Origin: Amycolatopsis pithecellobii
GTDB lineage: Bacteria; Actinomycetota; Actinomycetes; Mycobacteriales; Pseudonocardiaceae
Length of the DNA stretch: 64,000 nucleotides
NCBI RefSeq assembly: GCF_009707865.1
Contig: NZ_WMBA01000007.1
Location: 111,142 to 175,141 of the forward strand
Reading direction: 5' to 3'
Shown here: one piece after another, positions 42,608 through 51,251 of the stretch
Numbering within the stretch: position 1 is the stretch's first letter
How the letters are laid out: every line of letters begins with the position of its first letter
The notes under the pieces: generated by a model
Database searches by the model: none
What the model saw: only the letters and a program-made list of their open reading frames with translations
Told to the model about the DNA's origin: nothing
Translations under genes and position numbers: made by a program

Positions 42608-43569
42608 AGTTCGGAATCGCTGTGCTGCTGAAGTCGCCGGTCGCGAGCCGCGACGCGCTTCAGCGGATCGCTCAGACCGCGGAGTCTCTCGGCTACGACT
42701 GGGTCGGGCTCAACGACAGGGTGGTCCACCCCGCGCAGGTCGAGTCGCGCTACCCGTATACCGAGTCCGGCGAGGTCGGCCCGCACTGGCTGAAGAAGGA
42801 CGGTGAGGTGATCGCGAACTCGCTCGAGACGCTGACGTCGTTGTCTTTCCTCGCCGGCTGCACCGAGAAGATCGGCCTGGCGACGATGGTGCTCGTCCTG
42901 CCGTACCGCCCGCCCGTGCTGGCCGCGAAAATGCTGGCGACCGCTGACATCCTCTCGGGCGGACGGGTGATCGCGGGAGTCGGCCCGGGCTGGCTGAAAG
43001 AGGAGTACGACGCGCTCCAGAACCCGCACTATGCGGCTCGGGGCAAGGTCCTCGACGAATACCTCGCGGCTTTCCGAGTCCTGTTCGGCGAGGACGAACC
43101 GCATTTCGCCGGGGATTTCGTCGACTTCGGCGGCATCGCTTTCGAGCCGAAGCCGGTGCACAGGAAGATCCCGGTCTGGATCGGCGGTGAGAGCAAGCGT
43201 TCCATCCGCCGGGTGGCGAAGTACGCCGACGGGTGGTGCCCCGCGACCACGTCGCCGCGGGTACCACTGGACACTGTGGACGGGTTCACGACCGCCATGG
43301 ACTCGCTACGACGAGCATGCGACGACGAAGGCCGGGACCTCAGCGACATCGACGTCGTGCTGTGGCCGGGGCGCTTTCCCCGCGACGGATCCGCGGACAC
43401 CCGGGTGCCGTTCTACGGTGACACCGCCTCCGCGATCGACGACATCGGCAGCTACGCCGACCACGGGATGACCGGTCTCACGCTGCACCTGCAGAGCAAC
43501 GATCTCGACGAGACGCTGGAGCAGATGCAACGCTACGCCGAAGATGTGCTCCCGCATTTCCGGGGATGA
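42604..43569 (+). CDS. Luciferase-like monooxygenase, probable F420-dependent oxidoreductase
   Basis: The GTG start overlaps the SnoaL stop. The 321-residue (beta/alpha)8 protein shows the LLM segment RPPVLAAKMLATADILSGGR then VIAGVGPGWLKEEYDAL, typical of the Rv2161c-type F420 family, and PVWIGGESKRSIRRVAKYAD. Members oxidise or reduce substrates with F420 or FMN. Actinomycetes make F420, so this cofactor is likely but not proven. With the SnoaL protein it may carry out an oxidation-dehydration pair. Confidence 0.88.
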   Translation: MKFGIAVLLKSPVASRDALQRIAQTAESLGYDWVGLNDRVVHPAQVESRYPYTESGEVGPHWLKKDGEVIANSLETLTSLSFLAGCTEKIGLATMVLVLPYRPPVLAAKMLATADILSGGRVIAGVGPGWLKEEYDALQNPHYAARGKVLDEYLAAFRVLFGEDEPHFAGDFVDFGGIAFEPKPVHRKIPVWIGGESKRSIRRVAKYADGWCPATTSPRVPLDTVDGFTTAMDSLRRACDDEGRDLSDIDVVLWPGRFPRDGSADTRVPFYGDTASAIDDIGSYADHGMTGLTLHLQSNDLDETLEQMQRYAEDVLPHFRG

Positions 43570-43738
43570 CTCGCGGGCTGCCCGATACACGTCCCGGGCC
43601 TGCCGGGACGCCGGGGTGGTCCAGTCCATGGGCGCGATCGGCAGCTCCGCCGACAACGCCGCCGCATAGCCGTGCGACGGCACCAGCCTGGTGCTGCTGG
43701 TCTGCGCGCTGCTGATCGGACAGCTCCTGCGCCGCCTG

Positions 43739-44240
43739 CCGGGACGCGCTGGACACGTTGCTGGCGGAGGAGAATGTCAGCCGCACGGCCGAACAGCTGC
43801 GGATCGGGCAGCCGCGTCGCGGAGTCGCTGTGTGAACCGCTCGCGACGATCCGCACGAGGCCGAGCTGGTGCTCAACTCCGGATCGGCGTTCGAACCCGC
43901 GTCTTCGCGCCGAGGCTTCACCATCGCCGCAAGCGGTTATGTCGCGGTCATCCTGCTGCGCCCGCTGATCGAGCGGCTGACCACGATTGCGCCGGAGGCG
44001 AGCGTGCGGGTTACCCCGGTCGACGGCGGCATCCTGGAGAACGTCCGCGCGGGCTGGCCGACCTCGCGATCTACGGCTCGCGACGCTGCTGATGGACGAG
44101 GCCCGGTTCCGGAGCCTGCGGCCGCCGACCCCGATCGCCGCGATCCGCGAGCTGCTGATCTGGTCACCGCGGCGGGGCGTCGGCGCGGGCCACGATTGGC
44201 TGCGCGCGCAGCTCCACCACAGCGCGATACTCCTCGCCTG
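43739..44240 (+). pseudogene. LysR-family regulator pseudogene
   Basis: LysR pieces occur in order but in all three frames: helix-turn-helix LAEENVSRTAEQLRIGQP, then AESLCEPL, then RRGFTIAASGYVAVILLRPL followed by IERLTTIAPEASVRVTPV, then ADLAIYGS, then LLMDEARFRSL. The stretch between the helix-turn-helix and AESL is much shorter than in intact LysR proteins. At least three frameshifts and one deletion make it non-functional. Confidence 0.7.
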
Positions 44241-44582
44241 AGTCGCTGTTCATCAATCAGATCGACGTGGCGTATCGGATCGGGGCAATGGACGCGCCCG
44301 GCCGCGTGGCGCAGGCTGGGTGCCACGACGGGGCGAGGGCGGCCCCAGGGGGAAAGGGTCGCGCCGGATGCTCGAACCGTTCCCGGCACTGTCGCGGCGC
44401 GGTATCTCGACCCGGCAGCTTCCGCCGGACTACGCCAAAAGCCCAGTTCGACGGCGCCACCGCCAGCGCCGAGCGTTGTTTCCAGGGGCCGAAAGCCTGT
44501 CCTTTGTGGCTACGGCGGGCGGCTTCCGCGCCGAAGGTCGCTCGGTAGCCGGGCTGCTCCGTGTCGGTGCCGTTGAATTGCC

Positions 44583-45164
44583 TCAGGAGTGGGAGCGGGG
44601 TGGCTGAACGAGTCCGGCGACGGCGCTCACTACAGCGGCCCGGCGGCTGGCGGGGTCGTGGCAGCCGAATTCTGGTTGTAGTGCCTTCAGGGACCAGGCG
44701 GCGCTGTCCCAGCTGATCACCACTCCGATCACCATGGCCATGAGTTCCGCCGGAGGGATGTCGGAGCGAAGTTTTCCCGCTTCCTGAGCGGCTGCGATCG
44801 CGACGGCCCTGCTGCGGTATCCCGTGACCTCGGGCTCGAAGGACTGTTCTCGTTCCAGCCCTGCCCACAGGTAGAGCCGCCGGACGTGGGGCCATTTTTC
44901 CAGACGGTCGAACAGGTCGCCGGCGTAGCCGATGAGGTGATCGTCGCCGAAGGTGATCGATGCCGCGAGCTCCAGGAAGGTTTCGCCGACGACCTGGTCG
45001 AACAGTTCTTCCTTGGTGCCGAAATGCATGTAGATCGACCGCTTGTTGGCCGCGGCGTTCTCGGCGATGCGGTCGACCCGGGCACCGGCCAGACCGTACC
45101 GGGCGAACTCGTCGACCGCCGCCTTCTTGAGTCGCCGCTTGGTGTCGGTGGCGTCGGGTGGCAT
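44583..45164 (-). CDS. TetR-family transcriptional regulator
   Basis: From the ATG at 45164 the protein has 193 residues and starts MPPDATDTKRRLKKAAVDEF, as its relatives do; an ATG at 45179 would place the start inside an operator repeat. The DNA-binding domain ends in RVDRIAENAAANKRSIYMHF. It is divergent from the SDR at 45259, with inverted TAACTAAC/GTTAGTTA copies between, so it probably controls that SDR and itself. Confidence 0.9.
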   Translation of the reverse strand: MPPDATDTKRRLKKAAVDEFARYGLAGARVDRIAENAAANKRSIYMHFGTKEELFDQVVGETFLELAASITFGDDHLIGYAGDLFDRLEKWPHVRRLYLWAGLEREQSFEPEVTGYRSRAVAIAAAQEAGKLRSDIPPAELMAMVIGVVISWDSAAWSLKALQPEFGCHDPASRRAAVVSAVAGLVQPPRSHS

Positions 45165-45178
45165 CCATCGATCGTACA

Positions 45179-45237
45179 TAACTAACCAGTGGTTTACATT
45201 CGGCCCTGCCTCCGGTATGAATATATCCAGTTAGTTA
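45179..45237. promoter_or_regulatory. TetR operator pair in the TetR/SDR gap
   Basis: TAACTAAC (45179-45186) and GTTAGTTA (45230-45237) are inverted copies near each divergent start. The left copy extends into AACCA-G-TGGTT (45184-45194), a perfect palindrome. Confidence 0.55.
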
Positions 45238-45258
45238 CAGACGAAGGGGACACCTCAA

Positions 45259-46128
45259 ATGCGCACCTGGTTCATCACCGGCACGTCCTCCGGCTTCGGC
45301 CGGCAGCTCACCGAACAACTGCTCGCACGAGGCGATCGCGTCGCCGCCACCGCGCGACGCACCGAGACCCTCGACGACCTGGCCTCCCACTACGGCGAAC
45401 AGCTCTGGCGTGCTCGCCTGGACGTCACCGATACGACCGCGCTGCGCGACGTCGTAAACCGTGCGTTCACCGATCTCGGCCGCATCGACGTCGTGGTATC
45501 CAACGCCGGCTACGGGCTTTTCGGGGCGCCCGAGGAACTCACCGACGAGCAGATCGACCGGCAGATCGCGACCAACCTCACGGCGTCGATCCAGCTCGCC
45601 CGAGCCGCCACCCCGCACCTACGCAACCAGGGCGGCGGACGCTATATCCAGATCGCCAGCGTCGGCGGGCAGATCGCCTTCCCCGCCATGAGCCTGTATC
45701 ACGCCACCAAGTGGGGAATCGAGGGATTCTGGGAGTCCTCCGCCCGCGAGCTCGCGCCGTTCGGTATCGGCGTCACGATCGTCGAACCCGGCATGTCCCG
45801 CACCAACTTCGGCGCAGGCAGCGCCGTCCTCGCCGCGGCACTGCCCGAATACGCCGACGGCCCGTCCGGGCAGCTGCGACGCGTGCTCTCCGGCGAACTG
45901 CCACCGCTGCCCACACCTGGCGACCCCGCGAAGATCGCGGCGGCCGTCATCGCATCCGCCGATCAGGCCGAGGCGCCGCTCCGCCTGACGTTGGGCTCCG
46001 ACGCCTACGAGCTGGCGACCACAGCCCTGCGCGACCGCCTCGAAGCCCTGGAGTCCGGGCGAAGCCTCGCCTACTCCACCGACGCAGACGACGTTGTCCA
46101 CGCACCTACCCTCACCACCTCCCGCTGA
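45259..46128 (+). CDS. Short-chain dehydrogenase/reductase (AdhR-like, 289 residues)
   Basis: This classical SDR of the retinol-dehydrogenase-like group has ITGTSSGFGRQLTEQLLARG, VVVSNAGYGLFG, Ser in IQIASVGGQI, YHATK pair and IVEPGMSRTNF. ATARRTE after strand 2 points to NADP(H). The C-terminal extension contains DPAKIAAAVIASAD. It is the likely target of the divergent TetR repressor. Confidence 0.92.
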   Translation: MRTWFITGTSSGFGRQLTEQLLARGDRVAATARRTETLDDLASHYGEQLWRARLDVTDTTALRDVVNRAFTDLGRIDVVVSNAGYGLFGAPEELTDEQIDRQIATNLTASIQLARAATPHLRNQGGGRYIQIASVGGQIAFPAMSLYHATKWGIEGFWESSARELAPFGIGVTIVEPGMSRTNFGAGSAVLAAALPEYADGPSGQLRRVLSGELPPLPTPGDPAKIAAAVIASADQAEAPLRLTLGSDAYELATTALRDRLEALESGRSLAYSTDADDVVHAPTLTTSR

Positions 46129-46438
46129 CGGAATCTCAATGAAGTTGTCAAGCCGCCGGCGTGGCCGGCTGGGCGGGAGTGAACAGTGGGTTGTCACGCA
46201 GCAGCGCCCGCGGCACGTCGACTCGGCGGGCGTCGATCCCTGCCCAGACCCGGGTCCGCTGCCTGCTCAAGCACGTCTCCTCGAACTCGGCGATCTTCCG
46301 TTGGCCCGCGGAACACCCCGCCGTCACCTCCGTAAACAGCGACCGAAACGCGCATCTCAATCAGCCGAACCACCAAGGGCAAGCGTCATCAACCACATCC
46401 GGCCCTCCCGGGCCGCCCAACAACTTACGGAGTCCGTC
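46129..46438. other. Intergenic region, possible gene debris
   Basis: About 310 bases between two SDR genes. A minus-strand frame ending at 46148 reads RTRVWAGIDARRVDVPRALL, which could be the tail of a lost gene, but no family could be assigned. The promoter of the SDR at 46439 should lie at the right end. Confidence 0.35.
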
Positions 46439-47176
46439 ATGGTCGATTTCACCGGCAAGACCGTCCTGATCACCGGCGCATCCGGCGCGCTGGGCACCAC
46501 GCTGTCCGTCCAGTTCGCGCAGGCCGGCGCGAACGTCGTCGCCGCGTCCCGCAGCCGCTACCACGAGGTCGCCGAGAAGGCCGGCGGCAACAGCGTCGGC
46601 GTCCGCCTCGACGTCACCAGCGAGACCGAGTGGACTGACGCGATCGCCCGGACCGAGGAGCGCTTCGGGCCACTGGACATCCTGATCAACAACGCCGCCT
46701 ACTTGCGCATCGGCACCACTGAGAGCATCCCTCTCGACGAGTTTCGGCGCGTCATCGACACCAACCTCACCGGTGCGCTGCTCGGTATCCGCGCCGCGGC
46801 CCCGTCGATGCGCAAGGCCGGAGGTGGCGCGATCGTCAACGTCAACTCCATCGCCGGGCTCACCGCCGCGCCCGAACTCGTCGCCTACAGCAGCAGCAAA
46901 TGGGCACTGCGCGGCCTCATGCGCGCGGCCGCGAAAGGCCTGGCCCGCGACAACATCCGGGTCAACTCGGTCCACCCGGGCATCATCGAAACACCCCTGG
47001 CCTACGACCCCGACGGCAAGCCGATCGTCCCCGTCGACAACCTCGCCGTCCCGCGCAACGCCGCCCCCGAAGAGATCGCCGACTTCATCCTTTTCGCCGC
47101 CTCCGACCAAGCCCGCTTCGCCACCGGCTCGGAAATCCTCGCCGACGGCGGCTACCTGCTCGGCGCCATCGCCTGA
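46439..47176 (+). CDS. Short-chain dehydrogenase/reductase
   Basis: The 245-residue SDR starts at ATG 46439 with ACGGAG upstream. Motifs are ITGASGALGTTLSVQFAQAG, ILINNAAYLRIG, Ser in VNVNSIAGLT, YSSSK pair and FATGSEILADGGYLLG. It resembles 3-alpha/20-beta-hydroxysteroid dehydrogenase-type proteins in HPGIIETPLAYD. It precedes a YcaC-like hydrolase after 109 bases. Confidence 0.92.
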   Translation: MVDFTGKTVLITGASGALGTTLSVQFAQAGANVVAASRSRYHEVAEKAGGNSVGVRLDVTSETEWTDAIARTEERFGPLDILINNAAYLRIGTTESIPLDEFRRVIDTNLTGALLGIRAAAPSMRKAGGGAIVNVNSIAGLTAAPELVAYSSSKWALRGLMRAAAKGLARDNIRVNSVHPGIIETPLAYDPDGKPIVPVDNLAVPRNAAPEEIADFILFAASDQARFATGSEILADGGYLLGAIA

Positions 47177-47285
47177 CGACACCTTCCGTGGGACAAGTTG
47201 GCCCAGGCTGACCGAGCCCGGGGCCACGATCCTGGTCCATGTGGATCAAGGAAATGAAAAACACCGAGGGGAAGAAGCTGAATTG

Positions 47286-47903
47286 ATGAACATGCGTTCG
47301 AATCACGTCCGCTTCACCCCGGATGACACGTTCATGCTTCTCATCGACCACCAGGAGGGCACGCTGGATTTCGTGCGCAACGTGCCGCGCGCCGGCGTCG
47401 TGCTCAATGCCCGTGCCCTGGCGCGGGTGGCGAAGGTGCTGGATATGCCCGTCGTGCTGACCTCCAGTCAGGAGGATCAGATGCAGGGGCCGCTGATCGA
47501 GGACCTGAGAGAAATCCTGCCGGAACAGTACGAGAAGCGGGTGCGCCGTAGTGGCGTCGCGAACGCCTGGGACGACCCGGAGTTCCGTGCCGCTGCCCTC
47601 GGCGCCGCGGGGGAGCGCCGCAACGTGATCCTCGCCGGGGTCACCAACGATGTCTGCACCGTTGCGCCCGCCATCAGCATGACCGAGGCCGGATTCACGG
47701 TGAAGGTCGTCCAGGATGCCGGCGGGTCGCCTCATCGCACCGCGGAGGAGGTCGCTGTGCGCGCATGGGAACGCGTTGGCGCACTGACCACAACGGCCGC
47801 GTCGCTGATCGCGGAGCTCGCCGTCGACTGGAGCACCGAACGCGGCGGGCGACTGGCCCAGGTCACCTCCGAGGAAGTCCTTGCCCACCTCGGCACTTTC
47901 TGA
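47286..47903 (+). CDS. YcaC-like isochorismatase-family hydrolase
   Basis: The ATG at 47286 gives a 205-residue protein. LLIDHQEGTLDFVRN carries the catalytic Asp, RRSGVANAWDDPEF matches the YcaC-specific loop, and GVTNDVCT holds the nucleophilic Cys. True isochorismatases and nicotinamidases differ at that loop. The natural substrate of YcaC-type proteins is not established; a small amide or cyclic ester is possible. Confidence 0.87.
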   Translation: MNMRSNHVRFTPDDTFMLLIDHQEGTLDFVRNVPRAGVVLNARALARVAKVLDMPVVLTSSQEDQMQGPLIEDLREILPEQYEKRVRRSGVANAWDDPEFRAAALGAAGERRNVILAGVTNDVCTVAPAISMTEAGFTVKVVQDAGGSPHRTAEEVAVRAWERVGALTTTAASLIAELAVDWSTERGGRLAQVTSEEVLAHLGTF

Positions 47904-47924
47904 ACCCTGTAGCAGACTCGTGAC

Positions 47925-48794
47925 ATGGCTTTGCACGATTTCGGCGTTGCGGTGCGCTGGTTGCGCGAAACCACGGAGCCGGCCGCCGTCGGATTGCCGG
48001 CCGGCGGAGCGTCACCTGGTGGGCGGCGGGCTCGCGGGTTGCGGCGGGAAGAGCTCGCCGAGCTGGTCGGGGTGTCGGCGGACTACGTGCGGCGGTTGGA
48101 GCAGGGACGCCGTCACCCTTCGGCCAGTGTGGTGAGCGCCATCGCGCGTGCGTTGCGGGTGGGGCGGGCGGAGTACGAACGGCTCTGCGCGCTGGCCGGG
48201 TATGCCGCGGTGGACGGGCAGGTGCCGCGCGAGGCCGGGGCGGCGGCGATGCGGCTGCTGGACCGGTTCGGCGACACCCCCGCGTTCCTGTCCGACGCGG
48301 CCTGGAACGTGGTCGCCGTCAACGGTGCGTGGATGGCGCTGGAATGCGGGGCGCCGGCCGGGCACGCCCGGGACTGGAACGTCGCGTGGCGCACGTTCCG
48401 CAACGCACTCGGCGGAATCAGCCGGACCGAGGAGCGCAAGGCCGGTTTCCAGGCGATGCTCGTCGCCCGGCTGCGCAGCACCTACACGCGCTATCCGGCT
48501 GACGCGTCGCTCGCCGAGCTCGTCGACGAGCTGAGGAGCACGAGCCGTCCGTTCGACACCTTGTGGCGCACGCCGAAAACAGTTGCGGCGTATGAGAATC
48601 GTGCCGTGTTTCGTCATCCGGACGGTGGCGAGATCAAGCTCGACGGCAATCTTCTCGAGGTGCCAGGTGACGATCTGATGGCGGTGGTCCTCACGGCGGC
48701 CCCGGGCTCGGCCGACGCGGCGCGGCTTGGTGAGATCGTGAGCGTCGCCGGCAAGCCGGCCGTCGTCAAAGTGGGACCAGCCGGCCCACCCTGA
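47925..48794 (+). CDS. XRE-family regulator with MmyB-type ligand domain
   Basis: The 289-residue protein has the helix-turn-helix GLRREELAELVGVSADYVRR then LEQGRRHPS and the MmyB-like domain (LLDRFGDTPAFLSDAAWNVV, AVFRHPDGGEIKLDGNLLEV then PGDDL). It lies 21 bases after the YcaC-like gene in the same direction and 32 bases before the ATPase gene, so it may be co-transcribed with both. Confidence 0.9.
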   Translation: MALHDFGVAVRWLRETTEPAAVGLPAGGASPGGRRARGLRREELAELVGVSADYVRRLEQGRRHPSASVVSAIARALRVGRAEYERLCALAGYAAVDGQVPREAGAAAMRLLDRFGDTPAFLSDAAWNVVAVNGAWMALECGAPAGHARDWNVAWRTFRNALGGISRTEERKAGFQAMLVARLRSTYTRYPADASLAELVDELRSTSRPFDTLWRTPKTVAAYENRAVFRHPDGGEIKLDGNLLEVPGDDLMAVVLTAAPGSADAARLGEIVSVAGKPAVVKVGPAGPP

Positions 48795-48826
48795 CCGACC
48801 GGTGTCCGCGGAGAAGGGAGCGTGCA

Positions 48827-50842
48827 GTGAGTGCTACGGGACTGGCTGCCCGCCTGGCGGCGGCACGAGCCGGCGCACTGGTGGGCAGGGAGCCGGAGCG
48901 GGCGGTGCTCGACCGGATGCTGTCGGGTGCGGTAAACGCACCACTCGTGGCCTACCTTCATGGTCCTGGTGGCATCGGCAAGTCTTCGCTGTTGCGCTAT
49001 GCGGCCGCGCAGGCGGAGCGTGCCGGCCGCCGCGTGGTGCAGGTCGACGCCCGGTTTCTCGACGCCGATCCGCGCCGGATCGAGGAGGCCGCCGGCCTGG
49101 CGTGCGTCGAGCCCGGTGCGGTGCTGCTCATCGACACCTTCGAACACTGCCAGGGACTGGAGCCGTGGCTGCGCGACACGTTCCTGCTGCGGCTCGCCGA
49201 GGGTGCGGTTGTCGTGCTGGCGAGCAGGGTCGCTCCCGATGCCGAATGGTTGCTGGATCCCGGCTGGGCGCAGCTGTTCACGCACCTGGTTGTGCGACCG
49301 CTCGACGCTGCCGAGTCCGATGCCCTGCTCGCCGCGCGCGGGGTCCCGGAGGATCAGCGCGGCGCTTTCGTCGCCTTCGCCGGGGGGAGCCCGCTGGCCC
49401 TCTCCCTCGCCGCGTCCGCATCCGATGCGGCGGCGCCGGGCGCACCGTGGGAGCCCACCGGCGACGTGCTGACGACCCTGGTCGAGCGGTTGGTGGGAGA
49501 CCTGCCCAGCCCGGCTCACCGGCGCGCCCTCGAGGTGGTTGCGCAGGCCTATGTGACGCGCGAGCCGCTGCTGCGCGCGGTGCTGGGTGATGAGGACACC
49601 GCGACGGTGTTCTCCTGGCTCCGTCAGCTGCCTTACATCGAGGCCACCCCTGAGGGACTGCATCCGCACGACGCGGTACGGGCGACACTCGAGGCCGATC
49701 TGCGCTGGCGGGATCCCGAGCGTTACGACGACGTCCGCGTCCGCATCTCCGTTGCCTGTCTGCAGGCGGTGCGCGCCGCCTCCGAGGACGACGTCCTGAT
49801 GCGCGTCGCGGAGTGGATGTTCCTCTTCCGCACCCAGGGCAGCTCGGACAATCCCTACGAGTGGCGAGCACACCCCCAGGTCGAGGACACCCCGCTCCGG
49901 CCCGGCGACGTGCCCGACGTGCTGCGCATGGCCGAGGAGACGGAGGGCCGGGTGTCCGCGGCCGCGGTCGCGCACTGGGTGCGCCGCCAGCCGGAGGCCT
50001 TCCGCGTTTACCGCTACGCCGGCTCTGCCACGCCGGTGGCGTTCATGGCCATCCTGCGGCTGGAGGCACCGCTGCCCGATGACCGGGCCGAGGATCCGGT
50101 CATCGCGGCGCTCTGGGACTACGTGGAGGCAGCCGCTCCCCTGGCGAAGGGTGAGCATCTGGGTATCCGCCGCTTCGCGGTACAGCCCGGCTGGCATCAG
50201 CGGCCCTCGCCGCTGATGGACCTCGTCAGCAGGCGCACCATCGCCGAGGAGATGAGGACCAGGGGACGCGCGGTGACCTTCACCGTCTTCGAGGACGGCG
50301 AGCGGTGGCGGCGTTACCTCGCCGAGGCGGGGCTGCTGGAGGTCGTGGCGGTGGACGTCGGCGAGCGCAAGCAGCACGTCTTCGGCAGGGACTGGCGGCG
50401 GCAGCCCGTGGAGCAGTGGGTGGAGCACCGGGCGCGCACCACGGTCGCGCCCGTAGCCGGGTGGACCCCAGTTCCGGCAGCCGGTGGCTCGGGTGATGAG
50501 CTGCCGCGTGCAGTGTTCGAGGAGGGCGTGCTCGAGGCGCTGCGCACCTGGCACGCTCCCCGCGAGTTCGCGACCAGTGTCCTGCTGCAGTCGCGCCTCG
50601 TGCCGCACGGTTCGGCCGACCCGGTGGCGGACCTGCGCGGCGCCATCACGGCCGCCCTCGACGCATTGCAGGTCGACCCGGCCGGTGTGAAGGCGCACGA
50701 GGCCCTCACCGCCACCTACATCTCGGCTTCCCGCACCCACAAGGCAACAGCACGCCGGCTCGGGGTGCCCTACGGCACGTACCGGCGCCGCCTCGCACTG
50801 GCCAAGGAACGCCTCATCGAGCAGCTGCTGCAGCAGCACTGA
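48827..50842 (+). CDS. P-loop ATPase with C-terminal helix-turn-helix-like segment (STAND-type)
   Basis: The 671-residue protein starts at GTG 48827. After ALVGREPERAVLDRML comes the Walker A motif GPGGIGKS (residues 46-53), a Walker B-like VLLIDTFEH, and the sensor/winged-helix region FAGGSPLALSLAASA of STAND/AAA16 ATPases. The middle is poorly conserved. The C-terminus, THKATARRLGVPYGTYRRRL, resembles an AraC/sigma4-like DNA-binding helix pair. It may be a signal-responsive regulator. The adjacent MmyB gene supports a regulatory role. Confidence 0.75.
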   Translation: MSATGLAARLAAARAGALVGREPERAVLDRMLSGAVNAPLVAYLHGPGGIGKSSLLRYAAAQAERAGRRVVQVDARFLDADPRRIEEAAGLACVEPGAVLLIDTFEHCQGLEPWLRDTFLLRLAEGAVVVLASRVAPDAEWLLDPGWAQLFTHLVVRPLDAAESDALLAARGVPEDQRGAFVAFAGGSPLALSLAASASDAAAPGAPWEPTGDVLTTLVERLVGDLPSPAHRRALEVVAQAYVTREPLLRAVLGDEDTATVFSWLRQLPYIEATPEGLHPHDAVRATLEADLRWRDPERYDDVRVRISVACLQAVRAASEDDVLMRVAEWMFLFRTQGSSDNPYEWRAHPQVEDTPLRPGDVPDVLRMAEETEGRVSAAAVAHWVRRQPEAFRVYRYAGSATPVAFMAILRLEAPLPDDRAEDPVIAALWDYVEAAAPLAKGEHLGIRRFAVQPGWHQRPSPLMDLVSRRTIAEEMRTRGRAVTFTVFEDGERWRRYLAEAGLLEVVAVDVGERKQHVFGRDWRRQPVEQWVEHRARTTVAPVAGWTPVPAAGGSGDELPRAVFEEGVLEALRTWHAPREFATSVLLQSRLVPHGSADPVADLRGAITAALDALQVDPAGVKAHEALTATYISASRTHKATARRLGVPYGTYRRRLALAKERLIEQLLQQH

Positions 50843-51165
50843 ACCTGCTCAGCGGGTTCGGCGTGGGCAGTGTTGGGCCCGGGTGAGCACCGCTGGACGT
50901 GGAGACCGGGCAGCGGTGCCGGGCAGGGTCGGGGGTAGGAAAACGGTGCCGCCCACGAACCTCGAGGATCGCCATGAGTATCCCGTCCTTCGCGCAGTGG
51001 GAGGACCAGCAGCAGCTCGAGTGGCCGGAGGGCGACCTCGTCCTCGGCCCTCCCCGGTGACCGCGCCGGCGTCTTCGAATCTTTCTTCGACGTTCTGCAG
51101 CGCGGAGTCCTGTCCGCCCGTGCTGCTCGCCGCCGACAGCGGCGCACCGCGGTGAGCGACCTCAC
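50843..51165. other. Intergenic region with a possible frameshifted small gene
   Basis: An ATG at 50974 after GAGGA opens a 28-residue frame (IPSFAQWEDQQQLEWPEGDL). A shifted frame continues GDRAGVFESFFDVLQRGVLS. The joined product is not recognised. Just after the ATPase gene, GAACC and GGTTC may form a weak hairpin. Confidence 0.25.
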
Positions 51166-51223
51166 TTGCTTCGAATTCGAAGCGGCAGTACTGTGAACCG
51201 CAGTTGCTTCGAGTTCGAAGCAA
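51166..51223 (+). promoter_or_regulatory. Promoter with twin palindromic operators
   Basis: TTGCTT (51166-51171) and TACTGT (51189-51194) with a 17-base spacer form a promoter. GCTTCGAATTCGAAGC (51168-51183) is a perfect 16-base palindrome across the -35 and spacer. TTGCTTCGAGTTCGAAGCAA (51204-51223), perfect except at the centre, lies just downstream. The centres are 38 bases apart. Confidence 0.7.
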
Positions 51224-51251
51224 AAGACGACAAGCGAAGGTGGGAAATCCG

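Noticed and set aside
44241..44582. Frames after the LysR pseudogene considered as its C-terminus
   Set aside because: None matches the LysR effector-domain end; the stretch is best left as unassigned debris.
48614..50839. 741-codon minus-strand frame
   Set aside because: It is opposite the P-loop ATPase with its intact Walker A motif; low-complexity Arg/Gly/His content is typical of antisense GC-rich DNA.
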